64,000 nt of DNA from Burkholderia sp. GTDB taxonomy: Bacteria > Pseudomonadota > Gammaproteobacteria > Burkholderiales > Burkholderiaceae. Positions 40,573 to 49,884 of the stretch are shown one piece after another. The first letter of the stretch is position 1; every line of letters starts with the position of its first letter. The position numbers and the translations under genes were made by a program. The notes under the pieces are model-generated. The model was not told the DNA's origin and ran no database searches. It saw only the letters and a program-made list of their open reading frames with translations. Location: assembly GCA_031253835.1 (NCBI GenBank), contig JAIRVP010000040.1, positions 1-64,000 on the forward strand. The letters run 5' to 3'.

Positions 40573-42859
40573 GTGCTGATTCGCCTGACCCCCGCCCACT
40601 TCGTGCTGTATCGCGCGTACCTCGAAGGGCTCGACGAGCCGACGCTCCACGCGCACTACGGCGTGCCTGGCACCGACGTGCGCGTCACCCGCCGGACGCT
40701 GCGCGACACGCTGACGATCGCCGCGCGCCGCGCATGCGACGTCGACGCCGCGCACTTGCTGCGCTTGAAACCCGGCAGCCTGCTGCGCGACGCGCATGCG
40801 GGCGGTGCCGAGGGTGGGGCGGTCGAAGTGCCGACGCTCGAGGCGTTCCGCGCCGCGGTGGACCCGGACGCGTTCTACAGCGAGCGCGAACTCGTTGCGC
40901 TGTACGTCGAAACCTATCCGCCCGCGTCGTCGGTCGCGCGCAATCGGCGTCTGCGTGATCGGCAGGATGCCGCGCTCGCGCGCATGGAAGCGAGTCTCGT
41001 CGAGGCGCCGCAACTGGAGCACACGCTCGACGGCTGGTTCGACGCCCGGCTGGTCGCGCGGCTCGCGGCCGCCGGCGTCGCCACCTTCGCGCAGTTGCTC
41101 GCGCTGATGCGCGCGCGGCGCCAGCGCTGGTATAGCACCGTGCCGCGCCTGGGCAAAGTTGGCGCGCAGCGCCTCACCGACTTCATTGCGCAGCACCCGG
41201 ACACCCTCGGGTACCTGTCGCCGCTCGCGGTCACGCCCCGCCGGCAGCTGGCCGCCGGCCACCCGACGCTGCAGCCGGTGCCGGGCGCGTTGGCCGACGT
41301 CGTGCCGCTCGAGGCGCTGCGCGTGCCGGCCGCGCTCGACGGTTCGGCCGGCCTAAACCGCGCGCCGGTGCCTGCGCACCAGGCCGACCTGAACACCGAC
41401 CTTCAGGCGGTCCACGCGTGGATCGAGACCCGTGGCGCGCGCAGCGAAGCGACTCGCCGCGCATACCGGCGCGAAGCCGAGCGGCTGCTGCTGTGGGCGA
41501 TCGTCGTCAAAGGCAAACCGCTGTCGTCGCTGAACACGACGGACTGCGCCGACTACCCTCGACGGGTTCCTGCGGGATCCGCAGCCCGCCGCGCGCTGGA
41601 TCGGGCGCGGCCGCGTCGAGCGATTCGATCCGGCCTGGCGACCGTTCGTGGGCCCGCTGTCGGAACGCAGTCGCGACACCGCGCGGCGGATCCTCACCGC
41701 GATGGGCACCTGGCTGGTCGGCCAGCAGTACCTGCGCGTGAGCCCGTTCGGTGGGCTGCCGGCCGCGCCATCGGTACCGATCGACGCGACTGGCCGCACG
41801 CTCACCCGCGCGCAGTGGCAGTACGTGCTGCAGACCGTACTGCGACCCGTGTCGGCCTTCGACGTCGAGCAGGTCACGAATGGGGCCACGCATGCGCGCG
41901 ACGCGTTCCTGCTGCTGTTCGCCTATGCGACCGGGCTGCGTCGCGCCGAGCTCGCCGCGGCGACCACCGGTGCGCTGACGCGCAGCGCGCTCGACGGCGT
42001 ACTGGACGATGCGTGGAGCCTCCGGGTGATGGGCAAGGGCCGGCGCGCGCGCTCCGTGCCGATGCCGCGGCGCCTGGTCGACGCGCTGCGCGCGCAGCTC
42101 CGCAGCCGACCCGTGCCGCTCACGCTCGAGACGGCGCCGGCCGACACGCCGCTGATCGCGCATTTGGTGACCGGCGAGGCGCTGCATCCGGACGGGGTGG
42201 GGTGGCTGTTCAAGGGGATTTTTGCGCGGGCCGCCGACCAGTTGGCGATCGCCTACCCGAACGCGGCCGCGGACCTGCGCCGCGCAAGCACGCACTGGCT
42301 GCGCCACACCTTCGCGAACCACGGCCTCGATGCCGGCGCCGACATTCGCGACATGCAGGAACTGCTCGGCCATGCGAGCCTGGGCACCACCACGCTGTAC
42401 ACCAAGGCGGACGCGGTGCGCCAGTTCCAGTCGGTCGAGACCTTCTTCAACGCGGCGCTCGATGGTGCCGACGGCGCGGGCAGAGCCGCGATCGCGACGC
42501 CGGCCACCGCTGCGCGCAACGCGCCGAACCAGGTATCGCACGCCGTCGAGGCGGATCCCGCTGGCGTAACACCGATGGTGGCCGTGCACGTCACACTGAA
42601 GGTCGAACCGAAGCGCGTCGGCGGCCGCGGCCGCGGTCGGGTGCTCGAGCGTATCGAGCGCGAGGTGCTGGCTGGCGTCGCGCGCACGCCGACCCGTGAC
42701 GGCGTGACGGTGCTGCAGGTGCCGTTCGAGAATGACGACGCGTTCGACCGGCGCGTCGACGACCTGCTGGTCGCGATCGCGCTGACGGCCGAACAGCATC
42801 GCTGCGCGTCGGAAAGCGATGCCTGGGCGGATATCGCCGGCGAACGCCGGCGGTGGTAG
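40573..42859 (+). pseudogene. large tyrosine recombinase (~760 aa) broken by a one-base insertion
   Basis: The N-terminal ~250 residues include a helix-hairpin-helix-like part (VPRLGKVGAQRLTDFIAQHP), followed by a core-binding domain (TRGARSEATRRAYRREAERLLLW). The catalytic domain has ATGLRRAELAA (Arg), MGKGRRARSVPMP, STHWLRHTFANHG (HxxR), ELLGHASLGTT and TLYTKAD (Tyr). At 41556-41558 a CCC run puts the ribosome out of frame after ...TTDCADY; with CC the reading continues as LDGFLRDPQPAARW into the rest. So there is one extra C, real or a sequencing error. The start is GTG 40573 with GAGG upstream. Confidence 0.85.
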
Positions 42860-42995
42860 TGGCGCCGCAACGTCTGCGTGGCCGGTGCGTTGAGGCTGGG
42901 AACACACGAGGTGGATGTATTGGATCAGCGCGCAAGTTCGTTAGACTTGCCGGATACATGTCTGCGACGTCGACGTCGCATTGGGAACTCGGTCT

Positions 42996-43748
42996 ATGAA
43001 CCTCTCATCGGTCAATTGGATTGCCGCCTACAACCGTCTCTTCATCCTCTGGGACAAGGCAGGCGAACCGACTTACAGAAGCGGGCCCAGCTTTCTTCGA
43101 CTGGCGCAACAGGTCGATCCGGGAGTGCCCAATTACGAACAACTGATGTCGCTCCTGAAGCAGCGGGGGAAAAGCACGTCTCGTAAATCTTTCTACTGGG
43201 ACATCATTCAGGGGTTTTCCGAGCCGCAACGCTTTCTGCTATTCCGGGTGTTCATCGACGACCTTGAGCCACACGAGAAAGATGAGCTTGATGTGATCAG
43301 AGGGATCGTCTTCGGCGGTGGCTACGCGGTACCGACCGCGGTCGTACCGCTCGATCTCTGGAACTCGGAGAAACTGAACAACAGTCTCAGGGACATCGAT
43401 CACGCGATCGACGCCCAACAGTACAACCGAGCTACAACGCTCGCATACACGTGTCTAGAAGGTCTGTATAAGGCGTACGTCCATAAGCATGTGCCTAGCA
43501 AGTCGGGGTTGTCCGACCTTATTCAGCTGTGCAAGGTCGTAAAGGACGACATCGCGGAAAAGCTCAAAGCGCGCGGACCGTTTCCCGAGCAGATCGTGAA
43601 CGCGATCCCGACGTTGACAAACGCTGTGGCGAATTCGCGCAACGGATTCAGTGAGTCGCATTTTGCCGACGACGCCCAAAAATGGCTCGCGATATTCGCG
43701 AGGGACATGACGAACTCTGCCGGGCGTCTCTTGCTGCACTTCATCTGA
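42996..43748 (+). CDS. abortive-infection family protein with HEPN-type RNG...H motif, 250 aa
   Basis: The C-terminal ~110 residues match the pattern of the Abi C-terminal (AbiC/AbiJ-type) domain: YNRATTLAYTCLEGLYKAYV and LSDLIQLCKVV, ending in NSRNGFSESHFADDAQKW. RNGFSESH is an R-x6-H motif like the catalytic motif of HEPN RNases. The start is taken at ATG 42996. It lies 6 bases before a truncated PIN gene, so the pair was probably a two-gene operon. A role in phage abortive infection is inferred from family. Confidence 0.7.
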   Translation: MNLSSVNWIAAYNRLFILWDKAGEPTYRSGPSFLRLAQQVDPGVPNYEQLMSLLKQRGKSTSRKSFYWDIIQGFSEPQRFLLFRVFIDDLEPHEKDELDVIRGIVFGGGYAVPTAVVPLDLWNSEKLNNSLRDIDHAIDAQQYNRATTLAYTCLEGLYKAYVHKHVPSKSGLSDLIQLCKVVKDDIAEKLKARGPFPEQIVNAIPTLTNAVANSRNGFSESHFADDAQKWLAIFARDMTNSAGRLLLHFI

Positions 43749-43754
43749 CCCAAC

Positions 43755-43916
43755 ATGGAAAACGAAATTCGCAAACTCATCCACGACGGTCAGATCGGGG
43801 CTCTTGCGCTCGACACGTCCATCCTTCGGGCAGCAGGATATGCATACTGTCGCCAATCGCGTGAAGGCGCATGCACGGCATGTTCCACGCGCTCGCCGCG
43901 CAGCACAAACCAATAG
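43755..43916 (+). pseudogene. 5' fragment of a PIN-domain gene
   Basis: The first ~28 codons, reading MENEIRKLIHDGQIGALALD then TSIL, are clearly homologous to the start of the 39370 PIN protein (IHELIAAKQIGAIALDTSVF). Beyond residue ~28 the homology stops and the frame ends at 43916. The next gene, a deaminase, has been joined in. A recombinase C-terminal fragment at 44903 is probably the other end of the same broken module. Confidence 0.7.
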
Positions 43917-43944
43917 CCCCTGTTTTTACGTCGCGAGGAAAGAG

Positions 43945-44895
43945 ATGGAAGGAACGACCAACCAACCAAACATCAACACCGAATCGGGTCATGCGGTTGC
44001 CATGGATGCCCGAGCAATAATGCGCCTTGCTATTGATTTGGCCGCCAAGTGCGTAAGCGAAGAGGGCAAGGTTTCCCCCAAGGTCGGTGCAGTTGTGGTC
44101 CGAGACGGCGTGGTGCTGGCTTCGGCGTTTCGCGGTGAACTGAAGGCCGGCGAGCACGCCGAATACACGTTGCTCGAGCGGAAGCTGCAAGGTGTGGACC
44201 TTGAAGGTGCCACGCTTTACTCGACGCTGGAGCCCTGTACCCACCGGAACCATCCGAAGGTGTCATGCACCGATCGAGTCATCGACCGAAAACTAAAGCG
44301 GGTTGTGATTGGCACGCTCGATCCGAACCAGACGATTCGTGGGCTCGGCGAGCTGCGCCTGCAAGATGCGAACATTGAAATTACTCGATTTGATCCGGAC
44401 CTCGTTCTCGAGTTGCGTGAGCTCAATCGGGAATTCGCGGCATTGCATCCAGTGCGAGGAATCCAGCGTGACGCATTTCAAACGCGCGAGCCACTAAAAA
44501 CAGAGTTGGGTCCAAACGGCCATCGAATCGGCTACAACAGCGACGGCGACAAGGTGGAATGGATACCGTCCGATGAGGAGGATGGCGAGTTTTGGCCGAT
44601 GCTTCTCCGCCGAAACGACGAAGCGATCCTCAAGGAATACAACGACCTTTGGGACAAGGTCTGGTGGGTCCGCCACCAGAACTGGATCTACCGACTCGAC
44701 AACGGAATGGAGAAGCTCCGACCTGGGCAAGAGGACATCTTGGCAAAGGCGAAGGAAGCTGCGAAGCGAATCGAAGTCAAGTTCGGGAAAGAAAATCTCG
44801 GTTGGGATGATTTCGAGTGGGGATTGCTGAGCGGACGCATGTCGGCACTTAGCTGGGTACTCGGGGCGGAGTGGGACGAGTCGCTGGATACGTAA
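43945..44895 (+). CDS. RibD/dCMP-type deaminase with a C-terminal helical domain, 316 aa
   Basis: The zinc deaminase core is at residues ~20-150: VGAVVVRDGVVLASAFRG, the HAE site in GEHAEYTLLERKL, and the second zinc site in PCTHRNHPKVSC. The last ~110 residues form another conserved-looking domain (LWDKVWWVRHQNWIYRL, then LGWDDFEWGLLSGRMSALSW). It lies outside any riboflavin operon and between fragments of a mobile module, so a cargo or defence role on nucleotides is more likely than vitamin synthesis. The substrate is unknown. The start is ATG 43945 with GAGG upstream. Confidence 0.75.
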   Translation: MEGTTNQPNINTESGHAVAMDARAIMRLAIDLAAKCVSEEGKVSPKVGAVVVRDGVVLASAFRGELKAGEHAEYTLLERKLQGVDLEGATLYSTLEPCTHRNHPKVSCTDRVIDRKLKRVVIGTLDPNQTIRGLGELRLQDANIEITRFDPDLVLELRELNREFAALHPVRGIQRDAFQTREPLKTELGPNGHRIGYNSDGDKVEWIPSDEEDGEFWPMLLRRNDEAILKEYNDLWDKVWWVRHQNWIYRLDNGMEKLRPGQEDILAKAKEAAKRIEVKFGKENLGWDDFEWGLLSGRMSALSWVLGAEWDESLDT

Positions 44896-44902
44896 CAGTC
44901 AC

Positions 44903-45541
44903 ATGGGGCTGTCAGCCTCTCTGCTTGGCCGACAGGCAATCGCCGAGGCGGTCGGGGCCGCCCGGAATGCGCTGGAATGGCACCCGGCCGACGGCGAAAT
45001 TCCTGCGACGTGGGAAATACGCGTAATCGGCAAGGGGAGCAAGGAGCGGGTCGTGCCGATCAGCCGCCCGTGCGTCGACGCACTCCGGGCGCACTGGGCT
45101 GATCGCGGGCTGGATTTCGACGCGGCCGACGACACGGCGACGCCGACCTTGGCGCTGGTAGCCCCGCTGGTGATTCCGCGCACGCCACGGGCGCGCGAGA
45201 AGTTTGCCCAGGAGGACGGCGACGGCACGCCGATGATGGCGGCGGCCGGGTACACGGTGCGTGGCGCGCGCGGGTTGGTGCAATGGGCGGTCGAGCAACT
45301 GCTCGAGACGGTGCCGGATCTGACCGAGCCGGAACGCCGGCGGCTGGCAGGACTATCGCCACACGCTTTCCGCCATACGTTCGGCACGCAGTCGGTGGCC
45401 ACCGACGTGCCGCTCGATGTCGTGCAGGCGCTGCTCGGCAACGCATCGCTGCAGACGACCTCCGTATACGTGACGGCCGAGGAAAAGCGCCGCCGCGCGG
45501 AGATCGCGAAGTACCACGCGCGTTTGGCGTCACGAGATTGA
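44903..45541 (+). pseudogene. C-terminal fragment of a tyrosine recombinase
   Basis: Only the catalytic half is present: IRVIGKGSKERVVPI, LSPHAFRHTFGTQS (HxxR), ALLGNASLQTTSVY with the Tyr, then EEKRRRAEIAKYH. The first catalytic Arg and all N-terminal domains are missing; homology starts near 44950. It is related to the recombinases at 40573 and 63359. It is probably the tail of a module whose PIN gene starts at 43755, the deaminase gene having replaced the middle. Confidence 0.8.
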
Positions 45542-45607
45542 ATCGCGCGGCGCATCGATCGCCATGAATTGCCGTGTGCACCTTCGAAACTTTTCTCGGA
45601 AAACTCA

Positions 45608-46174
45608 ATGACAGTAAACTGCGCGAATTCCCAAGATGAACTCATCGCCGCATGTGCCGAATTCGATCTGGTTGGATTCCACGGCACGTCATCGCTTGCA
45701 TGCGGGAAGATCGAAGCTGTTGGCTTTCTTCCCGACAAGGTTCTGTCAGCAACAGAACACGACCAGATTCTGGCCATTGCAACGAGCCTGAATATCGACG
45801 AGTTCTGGTATCGCCAGTGGCTCGATATGCGCTCTGTCACCTTCGCACAGGATGCACAAGTCGCGATCGACCACACAGCGGGCGGCCACGCGGGTGGCCA
45901 AGGTCTAGGAAGCGTACAGAAGACGCTCCGAACGATCCTCGATAGGGGCGATGAAGGCCATCGGGAATTTGCTAGACCCTTCCTCGAGCGAATCGAATTG
46001 ATTCGCAATGCGCCGTCCGTTGTGTACGCGGTGGATCTGTCTGGTCTCAGTGGGCGACTTGTCCGTGACAAGGAGAAGCCCATCTATCACTACTACTGGC
46101 ACCCTCAAGCCCCGTTGCCGGCGCTCAGCGACATCGACCCGACTCGCCTGATTGCACGGCTACGTCTTGCTTGA
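45608..46174 (+). CDS. ADP-ribosyltransferase-like (ART-fold) protein, 188 aa
   Basis: The stretch LVGFHGTSSLACGKIEAVGF resembles the H-G-T...I...GF element of PARP/ART-fold enzymes and RNA 2'-phosphotransferases. The rest has an alternating strand pattern, with YAVDLSGLSGRLVRDKEKPI and YHYYWHP near the end. The start is ATG 45608; there is no strong ribosome site. On this island an ART toxin or anti-phage effector is plausible. This rests on one motif by eye. Confidence 0.5.
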   Translation: MTVNCANSQDELIAACAEFDLVGFHGTSSLACGKIEAVGFLPDKVLSATEHDQILAIATSLNIDEFWYRQWLDMRSVTFAQDAQVAIDHTAGGHAGGQGLGSVQKTLRTILDRGDEGHREFARPFLERIELIRNAPSVVYAVDLSGLSGRLVRDKEKPIYHYYWHPQAPLPALSDIDPTRLIARLRLA

Positions 46175-46490
46175 CGACGCAAGGAATCGATACGGACCGA
46201 CGAAATTGGTCGAGCGGCTTCTCGACAAGAGGCGCGCCTGGTCGAACCAAAGTAAATGAGCGCCGGGATGAACGGCGGGCAATGGCGAGGAAGCGTTGGA
46301 ACGCTACCGGGAAGAGCGACGGCGCAATCAGCCATCGCGCGTTCGACCAGCAGCGCCTTCGCCGGATCTCAGGTGTATCAAGCTCCTCGGTTCGGAAAAG
46401 CGTAACCGCGAAATTCTCCGCACATAGCGCGCGAGCCTGAGAAACGTCGCGCTTGCGTCCGCAACCTCCACACTTGCGGACGCAACCACG
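46175..46490. other. gene-free interval, probable insertion-sequence debris
   Basis: I see no convincing gene. The right end (46440-46490) carries GCGTCCGCAAC ... TTGCGGACGC, an inverted pair just before an IS66-type reading frame, so this is probably the damaged left end of an IS66-family element. Confidence 0.35.
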
Positions 46491-46650
46491 ATGACACTTG
46501 ACGCGATTGACCTCGACTTCCTGCCTCTGAAGGTGACGCACGTCTCCCCGAACGGCAAACGATCATTTGACCCAGACGACAAACGTCGCCTGGTCGAGGT
46601 GTGCCTCCAACCCGGTGCATCGCTGTCCGGCTTTGCCCTCAAGGCTGGTG
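46491..46650 (+). pseudogene. IS66-family TnpA (OrfA) 5' fragment
   Basis: TLDAIDLDFLPLKVTHVSP, NGKRSFDPDDKRRLVEVCLQ and PGASLSGFALKAGV form the recognisable start of the IS66 accessory protein TnpA with its helix-turn-helix. The homology breaks exactly at about 46650, where another element with inverted ends begins. The rest of the IS66 (tnpB, tnpC) is absent. Confidence 0.75.
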
Positions 46651-47196
46651 TTGCCGTTCGAAGTTTCTGCTAACAGTGACCACAGATACTGCTAATGGTT
46701 AAACTCGTGGTAGAGCCGTCAGAAAAGGCTGAGAGCGATGTTCCTTTCGTGTCCGCACGCGTTGCGCTCATGCAACACAGGGGGGGTGTATGTGTGTGAC
46801 GATTTTGCTAATGTGCCTTCAAGAGCTTGCAATGTCAGATGTGGCTCACGAACGGCGTAATGAGCAAAGTTACTCGTGACAAGTGCATGGCGTGCAGGTA
46901 ACCCATGATCAACAAGTTGGATGCGGGCGCAACAATATACCTCTCGTCCGAAGGGCGGAGGGGCGCGATTTTAATGCCTGTCTTCCAGGGTGGTATGTCG
47001 TGCCTCAACACCATCGTTCGGAATTCAGCGCACGTCGTTGAAACACCTCGTCAGCGGCCTGCCGCTGCTCATAGCCGCAGTTCGACCTTGGCCGCCCCGC
47101 ATTAGCGGAATAATCGGACACGATTAGCGCACGCACGGACACCATTAGCAGTATCTACGAACTTCAACATTAGCGGATCCGCCAAAAGCGAGGACA
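46649..47196. mobile_element. 548-bp element with Tn7-like repeated ends and no transposase
   Basis: It begins with TGT and ends with ACA. The left part has three direct TGCTAA(T/C) motifs (46667, 46690, 46806), and the right part has four inverted copies ATTAGC(G/A) (47101, 47123, 47144, 47169). A 16-bp block AGATACTGCTAATGGT (46684) is repeated as its exact reverse complement at 47141. Three left and four right sites recall Tn7-type (TnsB) ends. It has inserted into the IS66 fragment. An ATG at 46905 reads MINKLDAGATIYLSSEG and may be the first codons of a lost transposase. Confidence 0.55.
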
Positions 47197-47199
47197 TCC

Positions 47200-47541
47200 A
47201 TGACCATCAGCTATGGGACGATCGTCTTGGCAGTGGCCGGTTTCGGGTCCGGTGTGACGAGCGCATGCTACTGGTATTGGTCGGCTTGGGTGGACTTGCA
47301 GCGGCCCGCCGATGCGCCCTATGATCCGACCGATCCGTTAGCGTTCGAGCCGCTCGAACTCGATCAGAAGCAGTTATGGGCAGATGTCCGGCAAACCGAG
47401 CGGGCCGAGGCGAACTGGAATGCGCTGGTAGCGGCCAATCGGGAAATGGGCCGTCTGAACAAGATTGCGGCGGCCTGGACCGGCGCGGCGGTGTTGTTCG
47501 GAACTGGTAGCACGCTATGGTCGGCGTTAGGTTGGTCTTGA
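47200..47541 (+). CDS. small two-TM membrane protein, 113 aa
   Basis: TM helix 1 at ~7-27 (IVLAVAGFGSGVTSACYWYW), a soluble acidic middle, then ANREMGRLNKIAAAWTGAA leading into TM helix 2 (~92-110). The start has GAGG upstream, 4 bases after the mobile element's end. A degraded copy of its C-terminal third is at 52172-52285. Function unknown; two-TM proteins of this size occur as effectors or partners in defence operons. Confidence 0.6.
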   Translation: MTISYGTIVLAVAGFGSGVTSACYWYWSAWVDLQRPADAPYDPTDPLAFEPLELDQKQLWADVRQTERAEANWNALVAANREMGRLNKIAAAWTGAAVLFGTGSTLWSALGWS

Positions 47542-47693
47542 CACGAAAGCAGTGCTATTGCCGTGTGCACGTTGGCCCTCTGGCTCGAGTTCCGACGTGC
47601 CTGACGTAATATCAACGATGCTGAGCCTTGCGACCTGGACTTCGATGAGCGGCGCCTGATGTTGCTGGATGGACCAAGCGGCGTGCGGGAGGG

Positions 47694-48455
47694 ATGATGG
47701 GAACCAAGAGGTTTAGGAACAAGACCTGCGTATATTGTGGACGGGATGCGGTTTCCGAAACTGCCGACCATGTCATCGCGCGCGAGTTCTTTCGCGAGGA
47801 TGAGCGAGCCAACCTTCCGAAAGTGCCGGCTTGCACGATCTGTAACAACGCCAAGTCTCAGCTCGAACACTATGTCTTGTCGGTGCTGCCGATGGGCGGT
47901 GTACACCCTGACGCCGCCGCGACGATCGCCGACCAAGTGGCCCGTCGTATCGGGAAGAACGATAAGCTTCGTCGCAGGCTAGCCGTCGGCCAGCGCGATC
48001 GGCTCGTTCGCGGGCCGGATGGCGTCTGGTGCGAAGGCATGTCGATCCCCTTCGAAGGCGAAAAGCTGGCGGCCCTGGCGTGCTATATCGCGCTCGGGTT
48101 GGCGTGGCACCACTGGAAGATCCAGATCGCGCCGCACGCCGTGGCAAGCGCCAGGATTTTCTCGGCGAGGGGGACGCAAGACTTCGAAGGTATGTGGGCG
48201 AGTATTCCGGCGGAGCAGCGGATCACCCAGGTCTACGAGCGCGATGTCATTGCCTATCGCGGTGGGTATATCGCGACAAACAAGAACCTCACGTTGTGGC
48301 AGATCCGGTTCTTCGGTGGCGTAGAACTCGGCGATTCGAAGCAGACGGGCGAAACCGCACGAACCATGTTCGTCGCGACCAACGACGAAGCGAGTTGGAT
48401 TGCGCGGCACGGTGAGCGGGCCCCGGGCTGTCTGGCACCCATCAGCATAGATTGA
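47694..48455 (+). CDS. HNH endonuclease-like protein, 253 aa
   Basis: The N-terminal zinc/HNH region is CVYCGRDAVSETADHVIARE followed by ACTICNNAKSQLEHY: the two CxxC pairs and the DHVI strand are typical of HNH nucleases. The remaining ~170 residues are a conserved-looking C-terminal domain ending in MFVATNDEASWI. ATG 47697 is better spaced from GGAGGG than ATG 47694. A tail of a related gene lies at 37871. Likely a restriction- or defence-type nuclease, inferred. Confidence 0.75.
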   Translation: MMGTKRFRNKTCVYCGRDAVSETADHVIAREFFREDERANLPKVPACTICNNAKSQLEHYVLSVLPMGGVHPDAAATIADQVARRIGKNDKLRRRLAVGQRDRLVRGPDGVWCEGMSIPFEGEKLAALACYIALGLAWHHWKIQIAPHAVASARIFSARGTQDFEGMWASIPAEQRITQVYERDVIAYRGGYIATNKNLTLWQIRFFGGVELGDSKQTGETARTMFVATNDEASWIARHGERAPGCLAPISID

Positions 48456-48460
48456 GCGCG

Positions 48461-48793
48461 ATGCTCTACCAACCGCTAGAGATCGTCGACGTGGGCGATG
48501 CCGCCGCGATTGGCATGATTCATGAAGTCCGGAAGCGCCTCGCGTACGCCCGTCGAAATGACGACACGACGCCGGAGGACGCGTACACCGATCTGATCGA
48601 GGCATTGGATTTTCTGCTCGCACTCACCTCGGACGTGTTCGCTGTCATCGAATGGCACGCACGGGTGTTCCCGATCGATGCGCGATTCGAGCGGGTATTG
48701 CGAGCGGGGCACGGCGTCGAATTTAACGCACTCATGGCCGAGCTTCGCGATCTCGTCGCCAAGGCCCGGTACATCACACGAGGGCACGAATGA
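48461..48793 (+). CDS. hypothetical helical protein, 110 aa
   Basis: Three or four amphipathic helices (GDAAAIGMIHEVRKRLAYAR, AYTDLIEALDFLLALTSDVF, EFNALMAELRDLVAKARYI). It starts 5 bases after the HNH gene stop, so it is co-translated. No family is recognised. It may be an accessory or antitoxin-like partner of the HNH or the next PIN-like protein. Confidence 0.55.
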   Translation: MLYQPLEIVDVGDAAAIGMIHEVRKRLAYARRNDDTTPEDAYTDLIEALDFLLALTSDVFAVIEWHARVFPIDARFERVLRAGHGVEFNALMAELRDLVAKARYITRGHE

Positions 48794-48848
48794 TCTTACA
48801 CGCAAAGAGACGTTGGACGAATGAGTCCCACCGTATTGAGGCATACCG

Positions 48849-49700
48849 ATGAATGCCCGTCCTGTCCAGAGGCCCATAATTTTCCTGCTCGACCGCAACG
48901 TCGTGGCACTCATCAAGGACGCCGTCGCCGGTGGCAGGCCGCACGACGCACGCAAGCAGGCCTACCTCGACGGGCTTCGCGCACTCGATGTCCCGGAAAA
49001 CAGCATGAGTCCCATCCTGTCGATCATGGAGGGTGAGAAGGGACACGAAGACAGCGCGGAAGAAAAGGCTGAATGTCTGGAGAAGGAAGCCGACGCGGTT
49101 GGCCAATTCTTCAAGCGCGCAAGTACAGACGCTGTGTATCTGCGCGCACATACTGACCTTGCTTCTGCGCTGTTTGCAGGCTGGCGAGAAAGGCAGTGGG
49201 CCGATCGGACCACCTTCTTTTCGGCGGTAGCCCAGCTCGTTGCTCAGAAAGTCGCTGAGCAAGAGCGTCGGCGTGTCGAGGACGAACTCGTTCGACGAGC
49301 GGTCGCAGCAGGGCTGGCCCCCGACGACGCAGTTCTGATGGTAATGCTCTCCTGCTTGTATGGCTGCGATGCAGCGCGCAGGGTTCTCAAGCCAACGAAG
49401 CCGAACGCCCACAACGTTCTGCACGATATCCACGTCATTTCGCGAGTGGGCATGATCAAGGCGGTTGCGCAGCAGTCGCCATTCCCAATCAACGTCCGGT
49501 TTCTGACACTGGACCAAGGGCTGTTCGGCATCCTCGAGCACATCAGGATTGTGCGACCCCGGATCACTGCCGCCGGCGGCCCGAAAATGCAGATCGGTTA
49601 CAGTCCGGCACTGTTCCCAGCGCTTTCGACTGCGGACGCGAACGCGCTGCTGAAGCGGTGCACTTCTGCGGCGAGCGATGCGCTCGAGCAACCAGATTGA
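48849..49700 (+). CDS. PIN-like protein, 283 aa
   Basis: Acidic residues in PIN order: IIFLLDRNVVALI at the N-terminus, NVLHDIHVISRVGMIKA in the C-terminal half, and VRFLTLDQGLFGILEH, which is the usual end of a PIN core. A helical insert (~60-170) separates them. The start has GAGG 9 bases upstream. It follows the HNH/helical pair by 55 bases. Probably a toxin-like RNase; assignment by motif only. Confidence 0.55.
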   Translation: MNARPVQRPIIFLLDRNVVALIKDAVAGGRPHDARKQAYLDGLRALDVPENSMSPILSIMEGEKGHEDSAEEKAECLEKEADAVGQFFKRASTDAVYLRAHTDLASALFAGWRERQWADRTTFFSAVAQLVAQKVAEQERRRVEDELVRRAVAAGLAPDDAVLMVMLSCLYGCDAARRVLKPTKPNAHNVLHDIHVISRVGMIKAVAQQSPFPINVRFLTLDQGLFGILEHIRIVRPRITAAGGPKMQIGYSPALFPALSTADANALLKRCTSAASDALEQPD

Positions 49701-49884
49701 TCGGGTTCTGCCTCGGTTTATTGGACCTTCGGCCGCTCCGCACGGACCGAGGTTAGTCGAGACGGGGCCTCAGAACGAGTGCGCGTGCAAGATACACATT
49801 CTTGCCGTCACCTTCGTGAGCGATCATCTTGCCGTAAAAATGTTCCTTGCAGAATGCGCTAATGCAAGCATTCGCGGTAGGACG

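Noticed and set aside
46171..46440. 89-codon frame between the ART-like gene and the IS66 scrap
   Set aside because: Arg/Ser-rich with no motif and no start signal; taken as insertion-sequence debris.
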